A stretch of DNA of 64,000 bases from Mesorhizobium_K quangtriensis (lineage in GTDB: Bacteria; Pseudomonadota; Alphaproteobacteria; Rhizobiales; Rhizobiaceae), in NCBI RefSeq assembly GCF_040081925.1, contig NZ_JBEBMF010000001.1, positions 992,001-1,056,000 on the forward strand, written 5' to 3'. Below, piece by piece: positions 27,600-35,821 of this stretch. The translations under genes were made by a program, and so were the position numbers. Numbering within the stretch: the first letter of the stretch is position 1; the number at the start of each line of letters is the position of its first letter. The notes under the pieces are model-generated. The model had not been told where the DNA came from. It searched no databases and saw nothing but the letters and a program-made list of their open reading frames with translations.

Positions 27600-27612
27600 G
27601 TTATCATACAAC
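27600..27612. promoter_or_regulatory. FCD-GntR-type dyad between the FAD dehydrogenase and gloA genes
   Basis: The sequence GTTATCATACAAC is one base from the perfect reverse complement of the dyad at 23435. On the minus strand it overlaps TATGAT, a good -10, with TTGATG 16 bases upstream as -35, so it would control the FAD dehydrogenase gene. It also lies 89 bases before the gloA start on the other strand. Confidence 0.5.
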
Positions 27613-27700
27613 CCTGATTTGGAACATCAAGCGCCGGTAATTTCGGTGCGACGATGTCGGGATCGGAAACGAAATTCTCAAAGACCGGAGGAAACTGAGG

Positions 27701-28117
27701 ATGGCTGGAGCCGCCGCGAACTTTCGATACATGCACACCATGATCCGGGTGCTCGACCTCGACAAGTCGATCGCCTTCTACACCGAGCTTCTGGGCATGA
27801 AGCTCTTGCGCCGTGACGACTATCCGGGGGGCAAATTCACCAACGCCTTCGTCGGCTACGGCCCCGAGGAAACCGACACGGTTCTTGAACTCACGCTCAA
27901 CTGGGGCAGGGAAGAGCCGTATGAACTCGGCACCGCCTTCGGCCACCTGGCACTCGGCGTGCGCGACATCTACGGCGTCTGCGCCGAGCTTGAGAAGCGC
28001 GGCGCGAAGATTCCGCGTCCGCCGGGCCCGATGCTGCACGGCACCACCCACATCGCCTTCATCGAAGACCCGGACGGCTACAAGATCGAGCTGATCGACC
28101 TCGACACAATGGGGTGA
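27701..28117 (+). CDS. gloA: Lactoylglutathione lyase (glyoxalase I)
   Basis: A 138-residue glyoxalase I that isomerises the methylglyoxal-glutathione hemithioacetal to S-lactoylglutathione. Four metal ligands are visible: His12 (YMHTMIRV), Glu63 (LELTL), His82 (FGHLALGV) and Glu130 (YKIELID), the pattern of the Ni/Co-type bacterial enzyme. The length matches E. coli GloA. ATG 27701 follows GGAGGAAACTGAGG. A terminator lies 30 bases after the stop. Confidence 0.95.
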   Translation: MAGAAANFRYMHTMIRVLDLDKSIAFYTELLGMKLLRRDDYPGGKFTNAFVGYGPEETDTVLELTLNWGREEPYELGTAFGHLALGVRDIYGVCAELEKRGAKIPRPPGPMLHGTTHIAFIEDPDGYKIELIDLDTMG

Positions 28118-28146
28118 TGTGACCCCGCAAATATGCCTTGACGGAG

Positions 28147-28169
28147 GGGGCGCCAACAAGCGCCCCTTT
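28147..28169. terminator. Terminator between gloA and the ABC permease genes
   Basis: GGGGCGC, a 6-base loop and GCGCCCC, followed by TTTC on the plus strand, in the gap between convergent genes. The stem is perfect over 7 bases. It serves gloA; the minus-strand side lacks a strong T run. Confidence 0.6.
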
Positions 28170-28191
28170 CCGTTTCTGGCGGCAGAATAGC

Positions 28192-29160
28192 TCACTTGAT
28201 CACCGGGATCTTCGAGCGGTCGATGGTGATCGCGACAGCGATGATCAGCACCGCTCCGAACACGATGTTCTCGGCGAAGATGTTCACGCCGACGAAGGTC
28301 ATGCCGATCCGCACCAGCGAGATGATAAGCGCGCCGACCGCCGTTCGCGCCACGCCGCCGAGCCCGCCTGTGATTGCCGTGCCCCCGACGATGACGGCCG
28401 CGATCGCCGGTAACAGAAGCTGGTTTGCAAGGCTCGGCGAGCCGCTGGAGAGGCGTGATGCCAGGATGACGCCGGCAATCGCCGCCAGCATGCCTGAGAT
28501 GGCGAAGGCGGTGATCTTGGTGCGGTCGACATTGATGCCGGCCGCCCATGCCGCGGGCTCGCCCGCGCCGACGGCAAGGCTCTGCCTGCCGAAGCGTGTG
28601 TAACGCAGCCCAAGGAAGCTCGCGAGCCCGACCGCCGCCGCCAGCAACACGACAACCGGTATGCCCAGAAGCGTGCCGTTGATCCACATCGTGTTGGCGC
28701 GGCCGCCTTCCTCGATGGTGATGGCGCGGCCGTCGGATATCCACAGCGCCATGCCGGTCACGATGCCGGCGGTGGCCAGCGTCGCCACGAAGGACGGCAC
28801 CTTCAGCCGCACATGCACGACGCCGCTGAGCAGGCCGAAGGCGAAGCCTGTCGCGATGGCGATCGGAAACGCCAGCAGTCCGTAGCTCGGCAGCAGTTGC
28901 GCCAGCACGACGCTTGCCAGTGAAGCCACCGCCTGGATGGACAGGTCGATGCCGCCGAGCAGGATGACGAAGGTCACGCCCGTGGCCAGGATGAAAAGCA
29001 CCGCCGTGTTGGCGAACAGCAGGCTCAGCGTCTCGCCAGACAGGAACCCGGGCGCGGCCAGTTCGATAAGGATGACGAGGCCGACCAGAAGGGCAGGCGG
29101 GATCGCGCCGTGGATCCAGCCGCGTTCGAGAAAATTCTTGAGCGAGTACGGCCCGTCCAT
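28192..29160 (-). CDS. Ribose-type sugar ABC transporter permease (second)
   Basis: A 322-residue permease of the RbsC/carbohydrate uptake type 2 family, with about 8-10 membrane helices and the family motifs FVILLGGIDLSIQAVASLASV and IVGGTAITGGLGGVARTAVGALI. ATG 29160 overlaps the ATPase stop by one base (TGATG), indicating coupled translation. With the other permease (30668-31669) it probably forms a heterodimeric channel served by one ATPase and one binding protein; classical ribose systems have only one permease. Confidence 0.9.
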   Translation of the reverse strand: MDGPYSLKNFLERGWIHGAIPPALLVGLVILIELAAPGFLSGETLSLLFANTAVLFILATGVTFVILLGGIDLSIQAVASLASVVLAQLLPSYGLLAFPIAIATGFAFGLLSGVVHVRLKVPSFVATLATAGIVTGMALWISDGRAITIEEGGRANTMWINGTLLGIPVVVLLAAAVGLASFLGLRYTRFGRQSLAVGAGEPAAWAAGINVDRTKITAFAISGMLAAIAGVILASRLSSGSPSLANQLLLPAIAAVIVGGTAITGGLGGVARTAVGALIISLVRIGMTFVGVNIFAENIVFGAVLIIAVAITIDRSKIPVIK

Positions 29161-30662
29161 CACACCATCGCTTTCACAAGATCCACCTGGTCGGGCTTCG
29201 CGCCCGGTTTTGCTTCGTAGCGGGCGGTGATCTCGCCGTCGCGCATCACCAGCACCCGGTGCGACAGGCCGATTGTTTCCTCCAGCGTGTCGGAGATGAG
29301 AAGGATCGCCACGCCCTGTTCGGAGAGATCGCGGATCAGGTCGTAGACCTCCTCCTTAGCGCCGACGTCCAGTCCGCGCGTCGGATGGTCGAGGATGAGG
29401 ATGCGCGATCCCGCCGTCATCCAGCGCGCCAGCACGACCTTCTGCTGGTTGCCGCCCGAAAGCTTGCGGCAGGCAACGTCCGGCCCTGTCGCCTTGATGC
29501 GCAGCCGCTTGATCCAGTCGGAGGCGAGTTCGCGCTCCATCCGATAATTGATTGCGCCGTGGCGCATCACGCTCTTCAGGTCGGCCAGCGTGATGTTCTC
29601 CGCGATGGACAGGAACATGACCAGCCCCTCGATGCGGCGCTCGCGCGGCACCGAGCCGATGCTCTTCTTCACCGCCTGCTCCGGCGAGGAAAACCGCACC
29701 GGTTCGCCCGCGATCTCCAGCGTGCCCTCGGTCTGTGGCATGTAGCCACCAATGGTGCGCACGAGTTCCTCGCGGCCCGAGCCGACCACGCCGGCGATAC
29801 CGACGATCTCGCCGGCGTGGATCGTCAGGTCGATGCTGTGATAGGCGCCGGCAAGGCCCAAGCCTTTCGCCTCGACCATCACCTCGCTGCGCGGCTCGCC
29901 CTGCCGGGTCTCGCGGTAATACTCGGCCTGCAGTCCGCGCCCGACCATGACCTTGTGCAGTTCGGGCGCGCTGACCTCGGACGCCCTGTGCTCGGCCACA
30001 ACTTCGCCGTCCTTCATCGTGTAGACGCGGTCGGAGATGGCCAGCACCTCGTCCAGCCGGTGCGAGACGAAAACGAAGCTCGCGCGGGACTTCAACGCCC
30101 GCACGCGTTCGAACAGAACCTCGATGTCGGCGGCGGTCAGCACGGAGGTCGGCTCGTCGAGCAGGATGACGAGCGGCCGGTCCACGCTTTCCTCCAGGGT
30201 CAGCGCCTTGGCGAGTTCCACCATCTGGCGCGCGGCGAAGGAAAGCTCGGAGGTGCGCGCCGTCACGTCGATGTCGACGCCGATCTTGGCCAGCTGCCGT
30301 CGCGCCGCCGCGTTCATCGCCTTCCAGTTGACGATGCCGAAGCGGATGAAGCGGTCTTCCTGCCCGAGATAGATGTTCTCGGCAACCGACATGTTGAGCA
30401 GCAGCGACTGCTCCTGGAAGACCATGCCAATGCCATGCCGTGCCGCGTCACGTGCGTTGCGCAGCTTCAGTTCCTCCCCGTCGAGCGTCAGCGACCCGCT
30501 GTCGTGGCGCAGCGTACCGGCGAGCACGCGCATCAGCGTCGACTTGCCCGCGCCGTTCTCGCCGATCAGCCCGACCACCTCGTTGGGGCGGACCTCGATG
30601 TTGATGTCCTTGAGCGCCTTGACGCCCGGAAAACTTTTGGTGACTGCGCTGGCCTGGAGCAT
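29160..30662 (-). CDS. Ribose-type sugar ABC transporter ATP-binding protein
   Basis: A 500-residue RbsA-like protein with two fused ABC domains. The first has a full Walker A (GENGAGKST, residues 34-42) and the LSFAARQMVELAKAL signature. The second has a degenerate Walker A (GVVGSGREELVR) but intact LSGGNQQKVVLARW and LILDHPTRGLDVG. The true start is ATG 30662, five bases after the permease stop; the long open frame beyond it is a shadow of the permease. It powers uptake through the two flanking permeases. Confidence 0.92.
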   Translation of the reverse strand: MLQASAVTKSFPGVKALKDINIEVRPNEVVGLIGENGAGKSTLMRVLAGTLRHDSGSLTLDGEELKLRNARDAARHGIGMVFQEQSLLLNMSVAENIYLGQEDRFIRFGIVNWKAMNAAARRQLAKIGVDIDVTARTSELSFAARQMVELAKALTLEESVDRPLVILLDEPTSVLTAADIEVLFERVRALKSRASFVFVSHRLDEVLAISDRVYTMKDGEVVAEHRASEVSAPELHKVMVGRGLQAEYYRETRQGEPRSEVMVEAKGLGLAGAYHSIDLTIHAGEIVGIAGVVGSGREELVRTIGGYMPQTEGTLEIAGEPVRFSSPEQAVKKSIGSVPRERRIEGLVMFLSIAENITLADLKSVMRHGAINYRMERELASDWIKRLRIKATGPDVACRKLSGGNQQKVVLARWMTAGSRILILDHPTRGLDVGAKEEVYDLIRDLSEQGVAILLISDTLEETIGLSHRVLVMRDGEITARYEAKPGAKPDQVDLVKAMV

Positions 30663-30667
30663 GGCGG

Positions 30668-31669
30668 TCACTTGATGATCTTGAGGTTGACGCGGTCGAG
30701 CGACAGCGCGACGGCAGCGATGATCATCAGCCCCTGCACCGTCTGCTGGATGTAGGGCGAGATGCCGAGCAGGATCATGCCGTTGGCGAGTACGGTCACG
30801 ATCAGCACACCGACCAGCGTGTTCCACACGCCGCCTTCGCCGCCCGTCAGCGCGGTGCCGCCGACCACAACCGCCGTCACGGCCGCGAACAAGCGTCCAT
30901 CGCCGATGGTCGCGTTGGATTGGCCGAGCTGCGCGGCTGCCAGCACGCCAGCCACGCCGAAGAAGAAACCGGCGAGCGCGAAGGTCGCGATGCGCACCCG
31001 CCTCAGGTTGATGCCGGAGAGTTCTGCGACGTCCTCGCCGCCCCCGACGGCCATGATGTGGCGTCCGAGTCGCGTGTGCGACTGGATGACCAGCGCGAGG
31101 ATGAAGGCGCCGGTCGCAACCCACACGGCAAGCGGCAGGCCGAGAAAACGGGTCAGCGCCAGCGACCGGATGGAATCGTCCGTCAGCCGGATCGCCGAGC
31201 CGCCCAGCATGTAGACGGCAAAGCCCAGCCCGATGAACCACATGCCGAGCGTCGTCATGAAGGAGGGGATGCGCAGGACGGTCTGCACCAGCCCGTTAAG
31301 AAAGCCCATCAGCGTGGCGGCGGCGATCGCGGCAACCACCGCGAACCAGCCATAATTGTTGCCGTTGCTGTCGTTCATGGCCAGTAGCACGAGAACCATC
31401 GCGGCGACGGACACCGCGCCTTCGATAGAAAGATCGATCGACCCGAGCAGGATGACGAAGGTCAGCCCCAGCGCCAGCGTCAGCGGAACCGCCGCCGAAT
31501 TCGCGACTCGGATCAGGTTGCGCGGTTCAATGAAATTGGGATTGGCGATGGTGATGATGATGCAGAGCGCGATCAGCACGGCGAGCGGCGCATAGGCCCG
31601 CCAGCGTGGACCGCCAAAAAGTGCGGCCACCCGACCCGCGGAAGAGGTTGCTGGTTTCGTCCGCTCCAT
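30668..31669 (-). CDS. Ribose-type sugar ABC transporter permease (first)
   Basis: A 333-residue RbsC-like inner membrane permease with FVILLGSIDLSIEGAVSVAAM and VVGGTALTGGEGGVWNTLVGVLI motifs. The start is uncertain: ATG 31669 or a TTG at 31708, neither with a strong ribosome site. The gene follows the binding-protein gene after a gap holding two hairpins (31743-31803), which may lower expression relative to the binding protein. Confidence 0.88.
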   Translation of the reverse strand: MERTKPATSSAGRVAALFGGPRWRAYAPLAVLIALCIIITIANPNFIEPRNLIRVANSAAVPLTLALGLTFVILLGSIDLSIEGAVSVAAMVLVLLAMNDSNGNNYGWFAVVAAIAAATLMGFLNGLVQTVLRIPSFMTTLGMWFIGLGFAVYMLGGSAIRLTDDSIRSLALTRFLGLPLAVWVATGAFILALVIQSHTRLGRHIMAVGGGEDVAELSGINLRRVRIATFALAGFFFGVAGVLAAAQLGQSNATIGDGRLFAAVTAVVVGGTALTGGEGGVWNTLVGVLIVTVLANGMILLGISPYIQQTVQGLMIIAAVALSLDRVNLKIIK

Positions 31670-31742
31670 CTCGGAGACGGATTTCAAGGGTTCGCTCTGG
31701 ACTGTCAAGAAGCTGCTCTTCGATTGGTATGTATCGAAAGGT

Positions 31743-31803
31743 GGACGCGCGCCCGGGGGTCAGAGCGCGCGTCCCTGGGAGGATGCAGGGCGTGAGGACG
31801 CCC
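31743..31803 (-). terminator. Intercistronic hairpins after the sugar-binding-protein gene
   Basis: Two perfect inverted repeats between the binding-protein and permease genes: GGACGCGCGC/GCGCGCGTCC (31743-31752/31765-31774, 12-base loop) and GGGCGT/ACGCCC (31788-31793/31798-31803, 4-base loop). There is no T run, so an mRNA-stabilising or partial-terminator role is more likely than full termination. Confidence 0.55.
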
Positions 31804-31816
31804 CGCGGCCTTCAAC

Positions 31817-32899
31817 TCAGGTCCGGATCGGCCCGGTGACGCGGCCCCAGAGATCGGTCCAGTCGATCACTGGCTGCGAGTCGATGTTGTTCTTGTAGTA
31901 CTCCTCGACATTGTCCTGCGCGATCAGCACGGCCGTGCCGTAGAACTCGCGGTTCTCCGGCGGCAGCGTCGCCACGTCGATCTTGCCGGTCTTGGCCGCC
32001 AGCGGGATCGCAAGGCCCATGCCGCCCTGCCAGAACGGATCGGAGGTGACGGTTGCGGCAAACTCGCCGGCGCGCACCGCATCGACCGCCGACTTGATGC
32101 CGTCGACGCCGACGATCGGAACCTTGCCGGCCAGCCCCTCGGCGCGCAGCGCTTCCAGAGCGCCGACGCCCATGTCGTCATTGGCCGCCCAGATGCCCTT
32201 GATCTCGTCGCCGAAGCGGGTGAGCAGGTTCGATGTCAGGTCGAAGGCTTCCGTCGATTTCCAGTTCGCAACCTGGAAGTCGAGCAGCTTGATGTTCGGG
32301 TTGGCGGCCAGCGCCTCGTCGAGACCCTTCTTGCGCTCGATGGCGGCCGTGGTCGAGATCATGCCGCCGAGAGCGACGATGCCGCCCGAGCCGCCGATCG
32401 CCTTGAACAGGATTTCCGCGATCTGCTTGCCCGAGGCGATGCCGTCGAACTCGATGTGGGAGACGTAGTTCGGCGTGAAGTCCTTCGGATGCAGGTCGGC
32501 CGGCTTGTTCCACTGCGTCACCACGAAGGCGCCTGCGCCCACCGTGGCCTCCACGATCGGACGCGCGTCCGGCGTGTCGTTCGGGTCGGAGTTCAGCACC
32601 ATGTTGCCGCCGGTCTTGGCAAGCATCGCCTTGATGTCGGCGATGCCCTTCTCGCTGTTACCTTCGGAGACCAGCGTGACATGCTCGAGGCCGACCGACT
32701 TGGCGAAGGCTTCCGCGCCCTGCTTCCAGACGGCGTGATAGGGGTTCGACAGCGAGCGAATCGACGTCACCAGCGTCGGCGCGGCCTGTGCGCGCAGCAC
32801 GGCAGGCATGGCGAGCGTGGCGGCGCCTGCCGCTGCACCCATCATCAGCGTGCGGCGGTTGACCTTGCCCAGTCTATAAAACGAATTCCTGTCGTCCAT
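31817..32899 (-). CDS. Ribose-type ABC transporter substrate-binding protein
   Basis: A 360-residue periplasmic binding protein of the LacI/ribose-binding type (two lobes; NSDPNDTPDARPIVEAT, GIWAANDDMGVGALEAL, VGVDGIKSAVDAVRAGEF). The N-terminus has twin Arg (VNRRTLMMGAA) before a hydrophobic stretch ending LRAQA, so Tat export is possible. ATG 32899 follows GGGAGGAA. It is first in the order binding protein, permease, ATPase, permease, and divergent from the GMC oxidoreductase. The ligand, likely a sugar or polyol, is not known. Confidence 0.9.
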   Translation of the reverse strand: MDDRNSFYRLGKVNRRTLMMGAAAGAATLAMPAVLRAQAAPTLVTSIRSLSNPYHAVWKQGAEAFAKSVGLEHVTLVSEGNSEKGIADIKAMLAKTGGNMVLNSDPNDTPDARPIVEATVGAGAFVVTQWNKPADLHPKDFTPNYVSHIEFDGIASGKQIAEILFKAIGGSGGIVALGGMISTTAAIERKKGLDEALAANPNIKLLDFQVANWKSTEAFDLTSNLLTRFGDEIKGIWAANDDMGVGALEALRAEGLAGKVPIVGVDGIKSAVDAVRAGEFAATVTSDPFWQGGMGLAIPLAAKTGKIDVATLPPENREFYGTAVLIAQDNVEEYYKNNIDSQPVIDWTDLWGRVTGPIRT

Positions 32900-33024
32900 C
32901 CTTGGTTCCTCCCGAGTGGATGAGATTGATGTCTGCTATTCGATTGCGAGAGCCGGATTTACCGTGGCGTCGCCTCCTCTGTGCCGCGTCTTCAGTGCAG
33001 CCGGTTGCGTACGGTCCTCCGCAC

Positions 33025-33052
33025 TTGTACGACAACCCTTCAAGACTATAAC
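33025..33052 (+). promoter_or_regulatory. Promoter and FCD-GntR-type operator of the GMC oxidoreductase gene
   Basis: TTGTAC (33025-33030), a 16-base spacer and TATAAC (33047-33052) form a good promoter on the plus strand. The -35 box is the left half of TTGT-ACG-ACAA (33025-33035). This repeats the exact layout seen on the minus strand at 23419-23447. It lies in the 258-base divergent gap and may also affect the binding-protein gene. Confidence 0.6.
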
Positions 33053-33157
33053 CGTACCCTTTCTCTTGACCTTAGGCAAGATCGAGGGAAAATTCTTTGC
33101 GGGTTGCTGACGAGCGCCTATGAGTCCGGTGGCATACCGGAGTCGCCAGGAGGAAGA

Positions 33158-34735
33158 ATGCCGGACTACATCATCGTTGGCGGCGGCGCGGCCGGCTGTG
33201 TTCTTGCCGCACGTCTGTCCGAAAAGGCCGATGTCTCCGTGCTATTGCTGGAAGCGGGGCCACAGGACACCGACCGCTACATCCATTGGCCGGTCGGCTT
33301 CTTCAAGATGACCGCAGGCCCGCTGATCTGGGGCTACGACACCGTGCCCGGGCGCGAGATCGAAGGCCGCACCATCGTTTATCCACAGGCCCGCGTGCTC
33401 GGCGGCGGCTCCTCGATCAACGCACAGGTCTTCACGCGCGGCTGCCCGCAGGATTATGACGACTGGGCCAAGGAGGAAGGCTGCGACGGCTGGTCCTATG
33501 CTGACGTGCTGCCCTATTTCCGACGCTCCGAAGGCAACGACACCTTCGCTGGCCCGCATCACGGCATTGACGGGCCGCAAGGCATTTCCAGCGGTTCGCC
33601 GCACCCGCTGACGCGCGCCTTCGTTCGTGCCGCCCAGCAGGCCGGCCTGCCGTTCCGCGCCGACTTCAATGCTGGCGAGCAGGAAGGCGTCGGCTTCTAC
33701 CAGACCTTTACGCGCGGCGGGAAACGTTGCTCCACCGTCGTAGGCTATCTGCGCCCGGCGCTATCGCGCCCGAACCTCACTCTGCGCACCGACGTCACAG
33801 TGCTGCGTGTCGTGTTGGAAAAGGGCCGCGCTGTCGGTGTCGAGGTCGCGTCAGGCGCGGGCACGGAAATCATCCGGGCCGATCGTGAGGTGATCGTCAC
33901 CGCCGGCGCGATCGGTTCGCCGAAGCTGCTCATGCTCTCGGGCATCGGCCCTGCCGACCATCTCGCGCAAGTCGGCGTCAAGCCAGTCCACGACCTCCCA
34001 GGTGTCGGCCAGAACCTGCACGACCACATCAATTTCGACGTCATCGCCGAGCTTTCCGGATCGTATGGCATCGACCGCTACAAGAAGAAGCGCTGGCAGG
34101 CGATGGCCGGCCTCGAATACGTTCTCTTCGGCAAGGGGCCGGTCGCCTCCAACATCGTGGAGGCCGGCGGATTCTGGTGGGGCGACCGCTCCGAAAAGAC
34201 CCCCGACATACAATTCCATTTCCTGCCGGGCGCCGGCGTCGAGGAGGGCATCGGCAGCGTTCCCTCGGGCAACGGCTGCACGCTCAACTCGTATCACGTG
34301 CGGCCGCGCTCGCGCGGCTCCGTCACGCTGCGCTCATCGAACTTCGCGGACGCGCCGCTGATCGACCCGAACGCTCTGGCCGAGCGCTACGATGTCGAGC
34401 GCATCATCGACGGCATCGAGATCAGCCGCGAAATCCTTGCCCAGCCCGCACTGTCTCGCATGATCGCGCGCGAACATCTGCCGGGCAGGGGTGTCGTCGG
34501 CCGGCGCGAACTGGAGAAGCTGGCGCGTCAATATGCGCGCTCTGCCTATCATCCCGTCGGCACCTGCCGCATGGGAGTGGGTGAGGATGCGGTTGTGGGT
34601 CCCGATCTTCGGCTGCGCGGCATCGAGGGCCTGCGCGTCTGCGACTCGTCGGTCATGCCGCGCGTGGTCTCCTCCAACACCAACGCGGCCACGATCATGG
34701 TCGCCGAGAAAGCCTCCGATCTGATCCTGCAATAA
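33158..34735 (+). CDS. GMC-family FAD oxidoreductase (choline-dehydrogenase type)
   Basis: A 525-residue glucose-methanol-choline oxidoreductase. FAD binding is at YIIVGGGAAGCVLAARL (residues 4-20) and VLLLEAG; GMC signatures are YPQARVLGGGSSINAQV and GAIGSPKLLMLSGIGP; the active-site His lies in SAYHPVGTCRMG and the C-terminal Asn in SSNTNAATIMVAEKA. It oxidises an alcohol group of a sugar, polyol or choline-like compound. ATG 33158 has an excellent AGGAGGAAGA ribosome site. Position next to a sugar importer and a ketose epimerase favours a polyol or sugar substrate. Confidence 0.9.
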   Translation: MPDYIIVGGGAAGCVLAARLSEKADVSVLLLEAGPQDTDRYIHWPVGFFKMTAGPLIWGYDTVPGREIEGRTIVYPQARVLGGGSSINAQVFTRGCPQDYDDWAKEEGCDGWSYADVLPYFRRSEGNDTFAGPHHGIDGPQGISSGSPHPLTRAFVRAAQQAGLPFRADFNAGEQEGVGFYQTFTRGGKRCSTVVGYLRPALSRPNLTLRTDVTVLRVVLEKGRAVGVEVASGAGTEIIRADREVIVTAGAIGSPKLLMLSGIGPADHLAQVGVKPVHDLPGVGQNLHDHINFDVIAELSGSYGIDRYKKKRWQAMAGLEYVLFGKGPVASNIVEAGGFWWGDRSEKTPDIQFHFLPGAGVEEGIGSVPSGNGCTLNSYHVRPRSRGSVTLRSSNFADAPLIDPNALAERYDVERIIDGIEISREILAQPALSRMIAREHLPGRGVVGRRELEKLARQYARSAYHPVGTCRMGVGEDAVVGPDLRLRGIEGLRVCDSSVMPRVVSSNTNAATIMVAEKASDLILQ

Positions 34736-34749
34736 TTCTGGCCGAGACC

Positions 34750-34770
34750 ATCTGGTCCGACCAGATTTTC
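34750..34770 (+). promoter_or_regulatory. Dyad ATCTGGTC-C-GACCAGAT: operator or terminator
   Basis: A perfect 8-base inverted repeat containing TGGTCCGACCA, which matches the classic FadR-type consensus TGGTNNNACCA exactly. It lies 15 bases after the GMC stop and 66 bases before the epimerase ATG. It is followed by TTTTC, so it could also act as a small terminator with a 3-base loop. The sequence differs from the TTGT-type dyads, so a different FCD regulator may bind it. Confidence 0.45.
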
Positions 34771-34831
34771 CCGGCTAGATTGCCGCGCAAGATCAGGCCG
34801 GGAAGAGGGGTCGGATCGGCGGGAGGGTGTC

Positions 34832-35689
34832 ATGAAAATCGGTTTCTGCATGTTGCTGTGGACGACCAACGTTACGGGAAAACACAGGCGTCTGCTCCAG
34901 GACATCAAGTCGACCGGCTATGACGGTGTCGAGATTCCGATCTTCGAGGGCACGCCTGACGACTACGCCCGCCTCGGCGATATGTTGGACAGGATAGGTT
35001 TGGAGCGCACGGCCGTCAGCGCCATGGGCGACCCGTCGATGAACCTGATCTCCGCGGACAGCGCGACGCGGAAGAAGGGCATCGCCTACATGAAATGGGC
35101 GATCGATTGCGCCGCCGCTCTCGGCGCAAAGCGCCTGTCCGGCCCGATGCACTCGACGCTCGGCGCGTTCACGGGAGTCGGGCCGACGCCTGTTGAGAAG
35201 AAGCACTCGGTTGCCTCGCAGCGCGCCATCGGCGACCACGCGGGAAAGCGTGACGTCACCATCGGGCTGGAAGCCTTGAACCGCTTCGAGTGCTACCTTC
35301 TCAACACCATGGCCGACCTGTCGGAGCACATCGACGCCATCGATCGTCCGCACATCAAGGCGATGTACGACACCTTCCACGCCAATATCGAAGAGCAGGA
35401 TCCGATCGCGGCGTACACGGATCATGTCCGCAACATCTGCCACATCCACATCTCGGAAAACGATCGTGGCGTGCCCGGTCGCGGCAACATTCCGTGGAAG
35501 AAGACCTTTGCGGCGATCAAAAAGAGCGGCTACGACGACTGGCTGACCATCGAGGCTTTCGGGCGCGGCCTGAAGGACCTTGCCGCCGCCACCAAGGTCT
35601 GGCGCGATTTTGCCGAAAGCCCCGAGGCGGTCTATCGCGACGGCTTCACGCACATCAAGGACCATTGGAAGAAGGCGTCCAGAGCGTAG
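34832..35689 (+). CDS. Ketose 3-epimerase-like TIM-barrel isomerase
   Basis: A 285-residue AP-endonuclease-2-type TIM barrel resembling D-tagatose/D-psicose 3-epimerases. The four metal ligands are visible: Glu147 (GLEALNRFE), Asp180 (MYDTFHANIEE), His206 (CHIHISEN) and Glu241 (TIEAFG). The NRFE and DTFHxNIEE blocks and GRGNIPW match that family closely. It would interconvert ketoses or related keto sugars downstream of the GMC oxidoreductase. ATG 34832 follows GGAGGGTGTC. A terminator lies just after the stop. Confidence 0.82.
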   Translation: MKIGFCMLLWTTNVTGKHRRLLQDIKSTGYDGVEIPIFEGTPDDYARLGDMLDRIGLERTAVSAMGDPSMNLISADSATRKKGIAYMKWAIDCAAALGAKRLSGPMHSTLGAFTGVGPTPVEKKHSVASQRAIGDHAGKRDVTIGLEALNRFECYLLNTMADLSEHIDAIDRPHIKAMYDTFHANIEEQDPIAAYTDHVRNICHIHISENDRGVPGRGNIPWKKTFAAIKKSGYDDWLTIEAFGRGLKDLAAATKVWRDFAESPEAVYRDGFTHIKDHWKKASRA

Positions 35690-35710
35690 GACAAAGCCTC
35701 GTTCACCCGG

Positions 35711-35735
35711 AGGCGACGATCCGTCGCCTTGTTTC
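35711..35735 (+). terminator. Terminator after the epimerase gene
   Basis: AGGCGACG, a 3-base loop and CGTCGCCT (35711-35729), followed by TGTTTC. A perfect 8-base GC-rich stem 21 bases after the stop codon. Confidence 0.55.
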
Positions 35736-35821
35736 GCTCGCCTGTGCGGCGCAGCCCTGTTGCAGTGCGACATGGCCGCGCTAAGTGAGGGTTGTCTCAC
35801 ACCGGCAGCAGGAGCTTTGCC

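Noticed and set aside
27530..28744. 404-residue minus-strand frame through gloA and the permease 3' end
   Set aside because: Crosses two well-supported genes and the terminator; composition typical of a shadow frame.
30663..31241. Long N-terminal extension of the sugar ABC ATPase frame
   Set aside because: The extra 193 residues overlap the upstream permease gene in another frame and are Arg/His-rich; ATG 30662 begins the conserved ABC domain.
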